Below are positions 34,430-47,050 of a stretch of 64,000 bases of DNA, in pieces (positions within the stretch are counted from its first letter, which is position 1; each line of letters begins with the position of its first letter). Origin of the DNA: Leuctra nigra (lineage: Eukaryota; Arthropoda; Insecta; Plecoptera; Leuctridae); contig OW203763.1 in the NCBI GenBank assembly GCA_934045905.1, positions 22,867,108-22,931,107 on the forward strand. The letters are read 5' to 3'. Below the pieces are notes generated by a model. That model saw only the letters and a program-made list of their open reading frames with translations, made no database searches and had not been told where the DNA came from. A program made the position numbers and the translations under genes.

Positions 34430-37000
34430 TTCTATATACTATTCACGAAAAAAAAAATATCTAAGATGAAAAAAAAATATAAGTAGTATACAATGGCGAT
34501 AACTTGACAGAAAATTTTTGCTTGCAGAAGAAAAAGACGATGGGCTAGGGTATATACATGGTTCAATGATATTCTTCTCGTCAACCGGGTATATATACTA
34601 CATAATAGGACGGACGATTTTTGTACTGGTTCCATAGGATATTATTTAACAATGGGAAAAGAAGTATTTTTTAAACTTCGATGCCAACCACAGAAGTTAT
34701 TTCAGTTCGTTAGTGTTGTATTTCAGTTTCTTTTACGTCCATTAAAAATTCAATAAACAAGAAAATAAAACGTAAAAATTAAGAATGAATTTTTAACTAA
34801 CGGGTATACGAAATGTATGCAAGATGTAAAACACTGGCGTTTAACTCTTGTTAAAGAGCGAAAGTGGTGAAAGATTGACGCGACGGTGTGAAGGGTTGGA
34901 GAGTGGGAGAGAACGGGAGAGAGGGTGTGAGGAAGGGAAGTAAGTAGGTGAGGAAATGGTCATAAACAGTTCGTCGCAATTGACTGTGTTAGGTCAGGTC
35001 AGGTTAGTGGCTGTGTGTAGTAATATAAAATCCGAAACTACAGCCCACTGGCTGCCATGATAATGGGCCATAACATAAAGTACCCGACTAGTCAGGGGTG
35101 TACGGGCCGTGAAGAGAGCACGCTCTTTCATACAGAGGTTGGGGAGACTTGGAAATCTTCAAACGTGAATGTTTGCTCAGAGCAAGAAGCGTTTTCGTTG
35201 CACTTTCTTTTGAATGCCAGTCGAGTTTATTTGTTTTCACCAAACAATCTGAAAATATGAACTGCTAAAATCAACAACAATATTTTATCTACCCAATAAA
35301 AGTTAACGATTAATTAAATTTTCTGCATAGGATTTTTCTTACGCGTTGAATGGTGTATTAAAAATTATATCAAAATTATTAATTTATCTTATTTAATTTG
35401 TAGTGCTTTGTTGGTCAGCATTTTTAAGAATATGTCGAGTTGAAAACCTTAAGTTTATATCGGTGATATAAAAGTTTTCGATTTTATTTTGTTGCATACA
35501 TTGACAAAATATCCATATTACTTAATTATATGTAGAAGGTAATTAAAAATGTCATGTATCTATACATTATAGGTATTTTGGCAACTATAAAAAACAAAAT
35601 AAAGGTCAATTTAAATCTTATTTCCTGTATTTCATAATAATCAAACGTTGATAAAATAAAATATTAAGGAACTTGATACAACTATAGTTCATACCGATTA
35701 TTATCTTATGTGTACAGGATTTATATTTATCAGCCTGGGAAAGTAATATAATAACTTCATCTTCCCAATTGTGTACTTCGCATGGCTTTAAATTGGTCCA
35801 CTTTGTAGACCCCTGCTGGCAGTTTTACTATGCCTTGAAATGACGTCACTGGTACCGCGTCATAATGGCCTAGTAGTAAAAGTTGGAAATGGAGGGGAAA
35901 ATGGTTTCATTCACTAAACCCGTTTTTAGAGTCAATAATAAATTGTAATGAGGGAAGGGGAAACGGACTTGATTGTTTATTGTTTTGGTAAAACCCGTAA
36001 ACTTAAAAATGTTTTACTAATACTGAAAACATCCACCTTCGAATGAATGGCTATAAGGTAGAATCGCCGTGGGATGATCTTGAATGGACCATAAAGATGA
36101 ATTTGATTACAGACATCGCGTCTGCAAATGGACACTTCGCAAGGTACAGAACGAAGCAATAAAGTTTCAGTAATGCGATGATTCAATTGACGTTACGATG
36201 TGGGAGATTTCAACGAGACGTAAAAACTCGAAAACATGAGCGTTTTAGATATTTGTTTTTCCCAAGCGGCTTTTTGACTTCGACTATGTATAATGCAGGT
36301 TTTTTGGAGGGAGACCCCATGTTTATGAGACATTTATAGCCGTTACGGAGTACAGTCTTGTTTAGATTCCCTTAGCAAGACGAAAATCTACTACGAAGGG
36401 ACCGTTTTTCTCTCAACACCAGATTTGTGTCTATATTTTTATATGAGAAATACAGTGTTTGAAGAAATAGTTAAAATATTTGAAATATTTTTAATTGATC
36501 ATAGATAATAAACAATAATTTATTTAATACATTATTTCTTTATTCTAAATAATTTTCTTATAAATTACATATATAATTTTCTAGATTTTTTTTAAGTATA
36601 ACTTTATTAAGTAATTAGTGGTACAATTAACTTCTATTTCGGTCTTTATGTCTAAATAACAATTACATTTAGTACTACTGCATATCCATTTTTACGAGCC
36701 CGAAAACAAACCAATTCCATTTACAAGCGAATTTCCCCACACAATTTTGTTGTAACAATAAGACTAATGATTTAATTAGAGCTTTGCAACTAGCTCCATT
36801 CCCATGTGAAGGTATCAGAGATCGTATATGTCCATCTTACAGCTCAATCAATGCATTTTTGACACAATACTTGGATACATCGAGAGCAAGTTTTCTACAC
36901 GATCTCTCGTGTTTGGACTTGGAATGTGTAACTTAGAACTAATTCTCGAACAATTTCAATTGACTTTTGGTCCCTGAGCGCGAGCAAGAATTCAAAGTGG
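34430..37000. other. AT-rich DNA with purine-rich and GC-richer patches
   Basis: 34860-34960 is purine-rich. TTAGGTCAGGTCAGGTTAG at about 34989 carries three AGGT half-site-like repeats, as in nuclear-receptor sites or degenerate TTAGG-type sequence. A 67-codon ATG ORF at 35057-35260 is not recognised. Confidence 0.35.
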
Positions 37001-40000
37001 TAAACGGTACATAGATAGAAGAGATATCATTCTATTTCATTAAAATACTTTCTGAAGAATTTGATAAAAATAAAATCAAAGTCGTTTGTTTGGTATAATA
37101 AAGATGGCTGACACCTTCCAAAAAGCAAAACAAGGTATAGAGAAAATTGAGTGGGTTAAAAATAATGGAGACCGTCCAATATGTGTATAGTTTCTTTGTA
37201 TAACTAACTAAAATCATGGCTAGACGTGTATTTTAGTACAAAATGCTTTTATTCGTTGTCCTCTTTTTCCTACAAACAACAAAGGTAACTAACTTGAGTC
37301 GAAATCTCCGTAACATCTTTTTTTTTAAGCGCCAAGCTTCGAGATTGGTTGCCTCTCGGATGTTGATTTGTGTACCTGTAGCAAGATTCCAACTTCCAAA
37401 ATAGTTCGAACCGGAAAATCTTTAAATAATCTGCACCTAACATAGCACCCAACTAGTAATTTATCTGTTATTTTATAATTTTTTATGTTTTCCATAAATC
37501 ACAGGTGATAGGTTGGTAACATGAAAGCGTTGGCAGAGACCGTCGAAAATCAAGATTCTTTCCGCAGACTCCAAGAGATGTCGTCTCAACAGATTTCTCG
37601 TGAAAGTTGCTTCTTTTTTTATAAGTTACATCACTAAAAATATCCTCTCGCGACTTGAATATATCATGGATAAAACAAATTCATAACATTATACATTTTA
37701 TTTTCTCGTTTTCTTTCTCTCTTAGCTTTCAGAAACATCTTTTTTCGACTATTATTTTATACCAAGAAAATTTCTTGCTCTCCTTATTTGGTTTTAGAGT
37801 CGCTATGCCTCGAAGGGCCCTTAATTCTTCAGTTCTAAAACCCGGTTTAAACCTTAAACCCCACCAAATTGCACTTTCAAGTCGCATAATCCCCTAGAAA
37901 AACTAGCTCACACAATACATCTCTCCCCCCTTCACCCTCAAGAACTAAATTCACGAATGCAATTCTTACGAAACTTGCTACTGCACAATCTCCTTACAAC
38001 TGATTGGAACGATACAAACTCATTACAGACCGCGCTTATCTTCGAAAACTACTAATTATAAATACCTTCATTAAATCTTAATTGAGTCTGATCTATTTAT
38101 AAATTAAAATTATAATTAGGATCATGTCCCGACATTCGAATATGTTGATGCAAAACTGTTTTTCAGCGACTAGATTTCACGGTCTCTCGCATATCTAAGT
38201 TGCAAGTTAGTTTGAATACAATCATCGACTATAATTGTTTATGAAGTATGTCTAAGTTATAAAGTACTTGGACAGTGTCCAGTGGTCTTAATTAATATTA
38301 ATGTAGTTTGGTTGCGCCCGGCTGATCTGTCATTGCATTGGAAGCCTTTACCTTAATCGGTGGGCGGCAATATACAATGGCTCTTGCTTCGTTTCAGTTT
38401 TAGAAGAATGTTATTTGAGTTACATGAGAAGAAAACAAACTTAATCCCACTCACATTATTGAGTGTATAGTTACTTTATGAATTAACATAATCATTTGAT
38501 AATGGTTTACGGTCAGCCGTGCTCTAAGGATTAGAGAATAACGGGTATGAAAAGTCAGTGAATGACAGGAATATCACTGTTTCTTGTCATTTTAACAATA
38601 CAATACCATTGTTATCTTTGTAAGTCAGGGTCGGTAGAATGCAAGATTCTGTCATTTATTCTCACTTTAAAGTCAATGCTTATCTCTGGCAGGTGACACA
38701 AACCATGTAATGTATTACGAAACTACATTTTGAAATAATTGTGTTGAATACAAACGCTTTGTGGGATGTTATTGGAATATTTTGTTTGCATTAAATCTAT
38801 ATTTTAAAGAACGGATAATATGCATTCAAAAATGATTCCAAACAGTAATAAAATCATACAAATAAACTCAAATTGTGTAAACTTTAGGTATGATGCATAC
38901 TTTGTTTATAAGGTATTTTATTTACATGATAATAAAACAATTGAAACTAAAACTGATTAAAAAAAAACATTTTATATTATTAAAATTAATGATATGTTAT
39001 ATTAATGATATAAATCTACATGTATATGCACACCCGTCTATACATTTTAATTACCATCAATATTAATCTTCTAAACTGTTAGTGTATCAAGTGACTGCAT
39101 CTAGAGCTACACCTCAAGACAGTTAATTGATAATTAGCAAGGATATGAGGGTGTATTATGCACATTTAAGTGGAGAGTCTACACCTAGAATCAGTTATGT
39201 GGTGTCGACGGTGTTGCTTACCTAACTATACGGTGTCATCACGTCTGGCTTTAGAAATAATTATGGACTAAGAGAAGACTTAAGGACTTGGGTGGTGGGA
39301 GTAAGATAAAGTTTACTTCTACGGAGTTATGATTATTTTGGAATTTTGTCGTCAATTTGAAACCAATGAAGAGAATATAGTGAAAAAATGATTCATAATT
39401 GTACTCACTGTCATACATTTTCTTTTTTTTATGACTGATATGTTTTAATACTACACCTGATACCAATTTATACGTAATGTACTTATGACAAATATAATTC
39501 GTATTATCTAGCATTTCTGCTATAATTACTTTTTTTTAATATGATTAACATAAATTAATATTAGATTATTATTCTTAAAAAATTCGTAATATAAAGATAT
39601 ATTTCCGGTTTGATAATTACATTTCAAGAAGACTGAATCTATAAATTGTGGTTTTATTTCGAAGTGGAGGAGTGGGAGAAGGACGATAAGTAACGAAGGA
39701 ACTTAAGATCAATCTCCACCAAGACATTTCTTTCTTATTGTTATTTCCACTATGCACTAGGTATTTACATTAAAGAAGAATGTATAATGCGTTTTTCCCC
39801 CAGTTATCAATCATTTAGATAACGCCCAAACATTAGAGTGGTGGATCATTTTGATACTAATGTCTTCATATCTACCAACCCATTAGTATGACTTTTCTGT
39901 TTATATATTAGAAGCCATTATTCATTTCTTCTTTTCTGCATTAACAGACTTCTGTTTTCGCTTTAGAATATTTATCGTCCAACATGGTCCTCTCCCCCTT

Positions 40001-41580
40001 ATTTCTTTATAATTCCTTTCTTTCGCTTGCTTTGTTTCACAATTTTCCTAATGAAATTTTTTTTTTTCTTGGAGTGTAATCAATCGATAATCTACTCTCT
40101 AAGCTCTGGTCGTATAATTCTGTTTTTTTGATTGTTTTTGCGAGGAAAAGTTTAATGCTGGTCCAACATCTCCAGCTATCCCAGCAGCTTTCTCAACTTT
40201 GTTTCCCAAGTGCTCGCTACTCTCCTTGGTACAGTTCTTTTCTTACACTCTCTTCTATATTCCTTATCAGCTCCTTAAATATTCTAACTTTAATGGCCAC
40301 TTTTTCATCTTCGTAAACTTTTCCATTATTTTTTTTTCATAATTTTTTCTTTCACATAATTTCTTGTCTTCTTAACATAGTTTATTTACATAATAAAATA
40401 TTCGCAACTATAAGGGTAACGGTAAAAAAAAGAAGTATGTACGTATTTGAGATGCCTTAGCATGGTATACTAGTGAAAGAGATGTTTTTCACTGCTAATA
40501 ACAAACCCAGCTGCTTTACACCCCCCAAGCCTCCCCCTTCTCCCCCTCCTCCCCCTACATCATCCCCTTGCCCGAACAACTCATCCCGCAAAACTCGTAT
40601 TAAAATGAAAGTATTTTTAATTCATCTCGCATACAGAATACATCTCCCTTCTCTATCATCTAACCAAACTTCTTTCACATCACGAAAATTGTATCCTATA
40701 AAATTTCGTTTTATTTTTATAAATCCCTTGGAAGGGACTAGACACGTAGATTATTTCATCATCAATGAAATACCACAGTAGTTAGGAGATAAATTGAATC
40801 ATGCTGCGATAGTTACCATAACTACCGATTTATCATTCCAATTAATCAGTAGAAAGTAAAACATTGTCACGAAAATTCTTACATTGAGCAAGGTGCAAAA
40901 GTCCCATCATCCAAATTGAAACTAATTCAATCTGAATCACAATCTAATACCAATTAATATTATTACGTCCCTCTAACCCCACTCCTCATGCAGTAGTGTG
41001 CGAAAGTGTCTAATGTTTTCGCTACTGGTAGTGCATCGTCATAAAGCATGGCGCACACAAGCGCTCTATAGGCACTGGAGCGCGTGGTAGAAGAGGAATT
41101 GGCCGACTAAATAATTAAAGCCTAATGACTTCCCAGGCCAGACTGGGGCGGTGTGGAGGCCTTTGATGAGAACACCAACATGCTATACATTCAGTCACTA
41201 AAGTTATTAGCGTGGCACTAGATCGTATACGCAATTGCATACAGAGGGTGTACTTGACTCTGATGAACAACAACACAGTTTTAACACCTGTAATTGAATT
41301 GAATCGCGGATGGTGAAAAGGAACAGTTTTTAGTCAAGATATTTGACGAATTGGCTTTCTGGAAGTTCGCTGTTGTTTCATGTTCACAATCAAAATTGTA
41401 TCATAAATTACATCAATTAACATGAATTCAAATTACTTTAATATAATTAATAATATTTTCAAAAGTTCAATTTCTCATCAACGAAGTTTCTGGATGTCTA
41501 ATCAATACTACGTCATAAATAGTTTGAGGGTTTGAAATGTGTAAAATTGATGTCGCCCTTTGTATATAAAATTATGTATT
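37000..41580. other. AT-rich DNA without recognised features
   Basis: No gene, MITE or satellite is recognised. A pyrimidine-rich segment lies at 40500-40570. A GC-richer patch at 41000-41200 has no ORF. Confidence 0.5.
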
Positions 41581-41584
41581 CTAA

Positions 41585-41684
41585 TTTATTTGTTTCCTTC
41601 ATTTCAGGTAAGCATCACTAGCAGTTTGTCCTATTACTGACTCATCTACAGAGCTTTTCTAAGTTTTGGAAAACATGGGTAAGG
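41585..41684 (+). promoter_or_regulatory. candidate recursive splice site with downstream donor
   Basis: TTTGTTTCCTTCATTTCAG is joined directly to GTAAGC at 41607/41608, a close match to the insect ratchet-point consensus (polypyrimidine, YAG, then GTRAG). Seventy-one bases downstream is a strong donor, ATGG|GTAAGG (41679), which could define a temporary RS-exon. A second acceptor, ATTACTGACTCATCTACAG, with a good branch point (TACTGAC), ends at 41650. All three frames of 41608-41678 contain stops, so if the whole segment is included it is non-coding; the shorter 41651-41678 version is open in two frames. Confidence 0.4.
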
Positions 41685-42039
41685 TGCATGTTATATATTT
41701 CATACACTACACAATTACACGTTTTTTTTTATTCTAATCTAACATTGGTGCTTTGTGGATTCTAAATAATTTGCTCATATTAAATAATTAGTGGGTAATA
41801 TGAGCATAGAAATTGTAAATTTTTTGTATGTTTTTTTTGTAATGTCAAAAAGGGTTCTAATTTTATTTTGGTCAACTGAAAGTGCCATCTGTGGTACTGA
41901 CCATCGTTCCTGTCTTTTTTTCTCCAAATCGATATTATCGAAATTATATTTCTTGAACATTCTTCCTAAAATCATTCATTGACGCCATTCGAGACACGAA
42001 GTAATCAAAGATCGATGATACCTTGAAACTCTGAAAATG

Positions 42040-43460
42040 AAATGCATGCCACTTACATTTTAAGTCAGCTGACACCTTCAGAATCCGCGAGATGTCCTCT
42101 GAGGTCTTGCGAGCATTTCCGCGCGAATGTTCAAATCCATCGAATGGCAATATTGCTCGCAGCAGTGACGTTTCAAATGACAACACCGCCGAGAAAAATA
42201 TAAGCCATCCCATGATCTGACAGCTTCTCGAAGAATCTCGTAGATAGTTGTTGTCGCTTCGTTTCTCTCGAGTATTGCGAGCCCTGTTAGGGAAGTCTCG
42301 TGAAAATTAGATTTCAGGATAATAGTTATTTTATGAAATTTTAAATGTTATTATTTTTGTTGTGGGATGAATGGTTTCAATCAATAAATACAATTGACAA
42401 TGACATCACAATATTTTGCTAATTTGCCATGGCAACTAAGTATTCACCATGGTAACATATTGTTGGAACTTCGAAATGACATCACAATCCTGATTCTAAA
42501 GTTACATGCCGTTTTCCCGCCAAAATATCCCATGAAATTTGAAATTGATTTTTATGAATGCAAATATGTTACATATCTCGGGTGGTTAGTGGGTTTATCC
42601 AATGACAAACAATTTGTTTATAATTATTATTTATATTACAAATTTAACGCAATAAAATTTCATGAGACTTCCCTAATTCCGCAATCCCGTCGCAGTTTTT
42701 TCGTCATAAGTATTTTAAATAAGTTCCAGCTATTCATATACCTAATTTTTAATTGGTATTATTTTTGAAAGCACTCTCGAAAGGTTTAAAATACGTTTCC
42801 CCCAAAATGATAGTGATATTTACATTTCTCGAATGTCGTGATTTCCCGCCACGTCGATCATTCAAATCAACAAGATGGAAAATTAATATGTGATGAATCC
42901 AATCGTCATCATCATCACATGAATTCTCGCATGTTGTCAACTCGATTTCTCATCTTCATATTCCACACGAAACTTTGATAGCATCACATTTCGGAGAAAA
43001 AAAAGTCGCGTCAAACGTTCCATTTCTTGTCGGTTGTTCTCGAGGTCCTCTTCTTTCCCGCCAAGTTGTCGTTCAAATCGACTCGTGTGAGTGATACCAG
43101 TTACAATCAACAGAGTAGACTCTACCCTCGTGGCGATCTGGACTGATGATTCGGCACTCCAGGAAGTATACTGAAGAACGATTCTGGACCACGGTGATGT
43201 CTTCTCACCATCTTAGATTCAAAACAGATGAACATTATTATTGATACATTTTCAACCGTAGAAATTCGTTTTTTTCACTAACAATTTGAACTTACAACTT
43301 TGAATCCACAGCCAACTGAGGTGATCTCCGAATCCGAAGACGTTTCTCGCGAATATTTAAATCATCGTCTGGCAAAATAGAGCGGCCAGTGATTATCATA
43401 TCAACACTGGCTGCACTACTTTTACCGTGCGATAATTTAACTGAATTCTTGCAGATCTTG
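42040..43460 (-). repeat. degenerate repeat array, possibly a decayed multi-exon locus
   Basis: Four related segments lie on the minus strand (cores at plus 42118-42150, 42840-42875, 43055-43085 and 43343-43380), sharing a GATTTGAA...GGCGGGAAA theme. The first and last are similar over about 100 bp and both end at a donor-like GTAAGT (plus 42052-42057 and 43290-43295). The first is open from an ATG (plus 42213) through that donor, with a hydrophobic start MGWLIFFSAVLSFE, like a signal peptide. The last is open but shifted in frame relative to it. This may be a decayed tandem exon family or simply a diverged repeat. No protein family is recognised. Confidence 0.3.
42275..42690. repeat. inverted repeat, arms about 20-25 bp
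   Basis: TTAGGGAAGTCTCGTGAAA (42288 on) recurs inverted as TTTCATGAGACTTCCCTAA (42658-42676), about 370 bp apart. It may mark a MITE inserted in the preceding repeat array. A 124-codon ORF between the arms has no recognisable character. Confidence 0.45.
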
Positions 43461-44229
43461 CGTGGTGCATGAAGCCTATAACCTAAATGGCATTGCCCTC
43501 AACATCTAATCAGCAATCACCATATCGATTTGCATGACAATTAACAATTGAGCAAGGATTAACAATTGGAAAGATCTCGCAAAATGACACGAAATATTGT
43601 GATCACCCGAAACAAGATTTTGAGTAGGACAAAATAGCTAGAGATAGGCACTAACGATATACCTTAGTGGAGTGTTGTGAACTATAATAATACTGTAGAC
43701 AAAATACAATGATAAAATATAATGATACAAATTTAAATGAATACTCAAAATAAAAATAAGTATTCGTATTAGGTATAACTTTACAAGTTATGTCATTCAA
43801 TTGAGTTCAACAATTTGTAGAAAATAGACTAATGATTGTGTTTCATTTTAAGATAAAGGAAAGCAATGAAAAAGTAGGTAGTTATTATGACATGACACCA
43901 ACATGTTTACGCTAACTGTATAGATTGAGATAATCATTCATTTTTGTTACAGAGCAATTCAAACATTTATTCAAAAGTTTGAATGCAGTCAAATAATTTG
44001 AAAATTATTCATTGTGATCATGAAAGTTCTTGAATGATGTCAAAATCTGGAAATTTTTTAAATGTGTCCACAACAAATTCCCATTCAACACAATGATTGA
44101 AAATAAATTAACACGTTCATAACGGCGATAATTTCATGAGTTTTGCGACCAAAACTGAAATGTCAAAACTGACTCGGAGTCTGATAGATCTCAGTTCCCA
44201 ACAGTTGATGGAAGCAAGAATAACAGATC

Positions 44230-44400
44230 TCATTTGAGACCCGAGTTCACACCTCGGTTACATACCAGACTTCTCAGGGCAGGGTGAACGCCACCCCGCC
44301 CTTTTACGAAAAAAATTCGTTTGAGTTAACAAACGAGACCTCCCCAGGCAGGTTGTAGGCTGCCGAGGAGGTCGTATTTATACCTCGAACAACATTCTGG
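44230..44400. other. cluster of GC-rich hairpins
   Basis: Adjacent stem-loops: AGGGCAGGGTG / CCACCCCGCCCT (about 44277-44303) and GACCTCC..GGCAG / CTGCC..GGAGGTC (about 44338-44375). A third, GGAGCG / CGCTCC, lies at about 44495. Function is unknown. Confidence 0.5.
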
Positions 44401-44720
44401 AGGAAGATCGACTCGACCTGTGAATTGCCGTAGAAAAGTATAATTATAAATTCAAAAAGTGATCCATCTCGCTGAATAGCGAAGATCTAGTGGAGCGGTC
44501 GCTCCACGCCAGCCAAGTCGTACGGCGCGCGCACACTCTCATATAAAGGCTGGAGCAAACCCACTTTTACTGTAAGCATCAAAGTGGCATTTTCGGCCTA
44601 CTGAGCTATGGCCCACCCTACAACATATACCAAATTTGGGAACAATAGGTAACGCCCTTTGCGCGCTAGAGGGCCGTGAAAACAGTGTTTTAGGGCGGTT
44701 TTCATAATAATAATAATCTC

Positions 44721-44744
44721 AGTAGTAGTAGTAGTAGTAGTAGT
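44721..44744. repeat. (AGT)n microsatellite
   Basis: Eight tandem AGT triplets, preceded by a short (AAT)n. Confidence 0.95.
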
Positions 44745-44775
44745 CTCCTGGAATTCAAATCCGGTAAACAGGCCA

Positions 44776-45878
44776 CAGCCTAAACGGTTGAACCGATTGA
44801 TCTCACATTTTTACCACGTGTGCACTTTTGGCGTCTGATTTAACCTTCACCCCATAAATTTTTTGTGCCGCCATTTTGAAACCGGAAGTGACGTCATATC
44901 TCGTCAACGGCTAAATTGATCGGAACGAAATTTGCGCCAAACGATTCAGACGGTCAACTATATGGATTATCAATAGCAACAGACTAAAATTTATGTTCAC
45001 GAAACCGGAAATGACGTCATGAAATTTAAAATACATCGATTGGCATTTCGGCAACAAATTTGATCCGATTATTTTGTTATTTATGTAACGTATGTACTTT
45101 TGATATCTCATTTGACTTATTATAAAACCAACCGGAAGCCGCCATTTTGAAACCGGAAGTGACATCATATGTCAATAACGGCTAAATAGATTTGAACGAA
45201 ACCAGCGCTAAACAATTAAGACGGTCAACTTTATGTATTATCATCAATAATATTTGCAGTTTCCCCATACCGAAACCGGAAATGACGTCACACATTTTAA
45301 AAATCTCACAAATTTACATTTTGATACAATAAAAATACTATTTGGGACAGCTTATAATAAAATGTAATCATGTTTAAATTATAATTCAAGGGGTCAGTGA
45401 TTTCAGCAGCCATTTTGAAACAGGAAGTAACGTCATATCTTGAAAATTGGTTGACTGATCGGTATGAAACTACCGCTAAACGATTCGGAAGGTCATCTCT
45501 ATGAAATAGGAACAGTCACACTAGAAATTTCCTATTTATGAGACCGGAAATGACGTCATTCAAATTTACAAATTATTATAATCCCCTCCTATATAATGAA
45601 TACATATTCAGAAAACTTAAAATGATACACATCATTTATAGATATACATTCTTTGTGGCAGTGCAGTAAGTTCAGCAGCCATTTTGAAAACCGAAGTGTT
45701 GCGATATCTCGGAACTCGGTTGAATGATAGGAATGAAACCTTTGCTATTCTTCATGAAAAATCATTTAAAGCAAATATATAGTACCATACGCAGATTTTC
45801 ATTAGTAAACCAAATTGTCAATGGCGACTTTTTTTAATGGATTTAGTAATTGTTCAATCGATATGACGTCACAAGTTC
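44776..45878. repeat. 270-bp degenerate satellite, four units
   Basis: CCATTTTGAAA starts units at 44871, 45142, 45410 and 45679 (periods 271, 268, 269), with a partial unit before. Units share ACCGGAAGTGACGTCATATC, then GGCTAAAT(T/A)GAT, then AAACGATTCAGACGGTCA, and a second ACCGGAAATGACGTCA about 125 bp on. Perfect TGACGTCA palindromes lie at 44889, 45012, 45283, 45551 and 45864. The short minus-strand ORF here is a by-product. Confidence 0.9.
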
Positions 45879-45903
45879 TAAGAATAAACTAAAAAAAGGA
45901 GTG

Positions 45904-46314
45904 ATATCCCCATAAAAAACACTCCGTGTAAAAAATACCAGCCAAGTCTCTTCAACTAAAAAAAATTATGAAATCTAAAAAATTCTGCACTGAAAAGTAG
46001 TGATATCAAAAAATGGGCCAAGTCAAAGCTTTATTTGAAAATCAAAAAATACTTGGCGCATCGTTTTTTTAGGGCATAATAGGTATACTATATTATGTAT
46101 TATGTATTTGATGTATATTTTCTATCTGGTCTATACTTCTAAACTATGTATACACGATGCGCCAAGTATTTTTTGATTTTCAAATAAAGTTTTGACTTGG
46201 CCCATTTTTTGATATCACTACTTTTCAGTGCAGAATTTTTTAGATTTCATAATTTTTTTTAGTTGAAGAGACTTGGCTGGTATTTTTTACACGGAGTGTT
46301 TTTTATGGGGATAT
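45904..46314. mobile_element. near-perfect foldback element, 411 bp
   Basis: Arms of 160 bp (45904-46063 and 46155-46314) are almost exact inverted copies; I could find one mismatch (AAAGCTTT versus AAAACTTT). A 91-bp AT-rich loop separates them. Ends read ATATCCCCATAAAAAACACT. It sits directly beside the last satellite unit and has no coding capacity. Either it is very young or the arms are kept alike by gene conversion. Target duplications are not clear. Confidence 0.9.
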
Positions 46315-46564
46315 GAGATACGTCGACATAAGTGATTTTCTAATATAATAACATAGGAACTTCAGACAAAAACGAGGTAATAACACAAATTTACAATCAG
46401 CGACCTCTGTTGTGGAAAAGAATCATTAATTTGTTACCCCCTTCCACTTTCGCGGCACGAGAAATTTCCATTGTTGCGTTCAAATTAATCACTAAAGATA
46501 GCGCCTGCTGTTCGATTCGTGAATAAAAGAAGACAACATAATATCCTATTTAATGACATTCACA

Positions 46565-46795
46565 ATTAAGTTCTGTACACCAGAGGTAGAAGGGCGGAAG
46601 TCCATTTCAATTATTCTTGAGGTTCAAACATATTATGTAATTCTTCCTTCATCCAATCATATTTTTAATAGTGACATGTGTCATTGTGTTTAAGATAATA
46701 CTTCAATATATCTGTATTTGCTAACATCAGTCAAATGGCAATTACAAGAGCTTGATTACATCATTCCAAAAGTGTGCAACGCAAACGTCCATGTG
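46565..46795 (-). repeat. dispersed repeat D, copy 3 (left arm of inverted pair)
   Basis: The reverse complement matches D at 13085-13395 and 47448-47731, including TTGGAATGATGTAATCAAG, TGGATGAAGG and CTCAAGAATAATTGAAATGG. With the 47448 copy it forms terminal inverted repeats around 46796-47447. Confidence 0.8.
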
Positions 46796-46799
46796 CAGC

Positions 46800-47050
46800 G
46801 TCGGATTCATGTTTTGAAGCCCATCGAGGCCTAGAGGTGCCCTGAAACATCACTTCGGATACATGTTTCGAGGTCTCTCTAGGCCCTCGACGGGCCCTCA
46901 AACTCAGATTCATGTTTTGAAGTCCCTCCAGCATCAGATTCATGGTTTGAAGTCTCCGCAACGTCCGCGTTTGAATTCTTGTTTGGAATCTCCGAGGCCT
47001 CATGGTCTTCAACCAATACAGGATCATGTTTTGGAATGTCAACATCCTTG
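46800..47050 (-). repeat. degenerate 30-50-bp minisatellite with coding-like frames
   Basis: On the minus strand the unit is ACTTCAAAACATGAATCTGA, repeated about five times with variable spacers. Translation gives a repeated TS(K/N)HESD-type peptide, but successive repeats lie in two different frames (ORFs ending at plus 46879 and 46761). So either it is a frameshifted repeat protein or, more simply, a minisatellite whose unit happens to be open. Confidence 0.6.

Noticed and set aside
42394..42768. 124-codon ORF
   Set aside because: Lies between inverted-repeat arms, AT-rich hydrophobic composition typical of chance frames.
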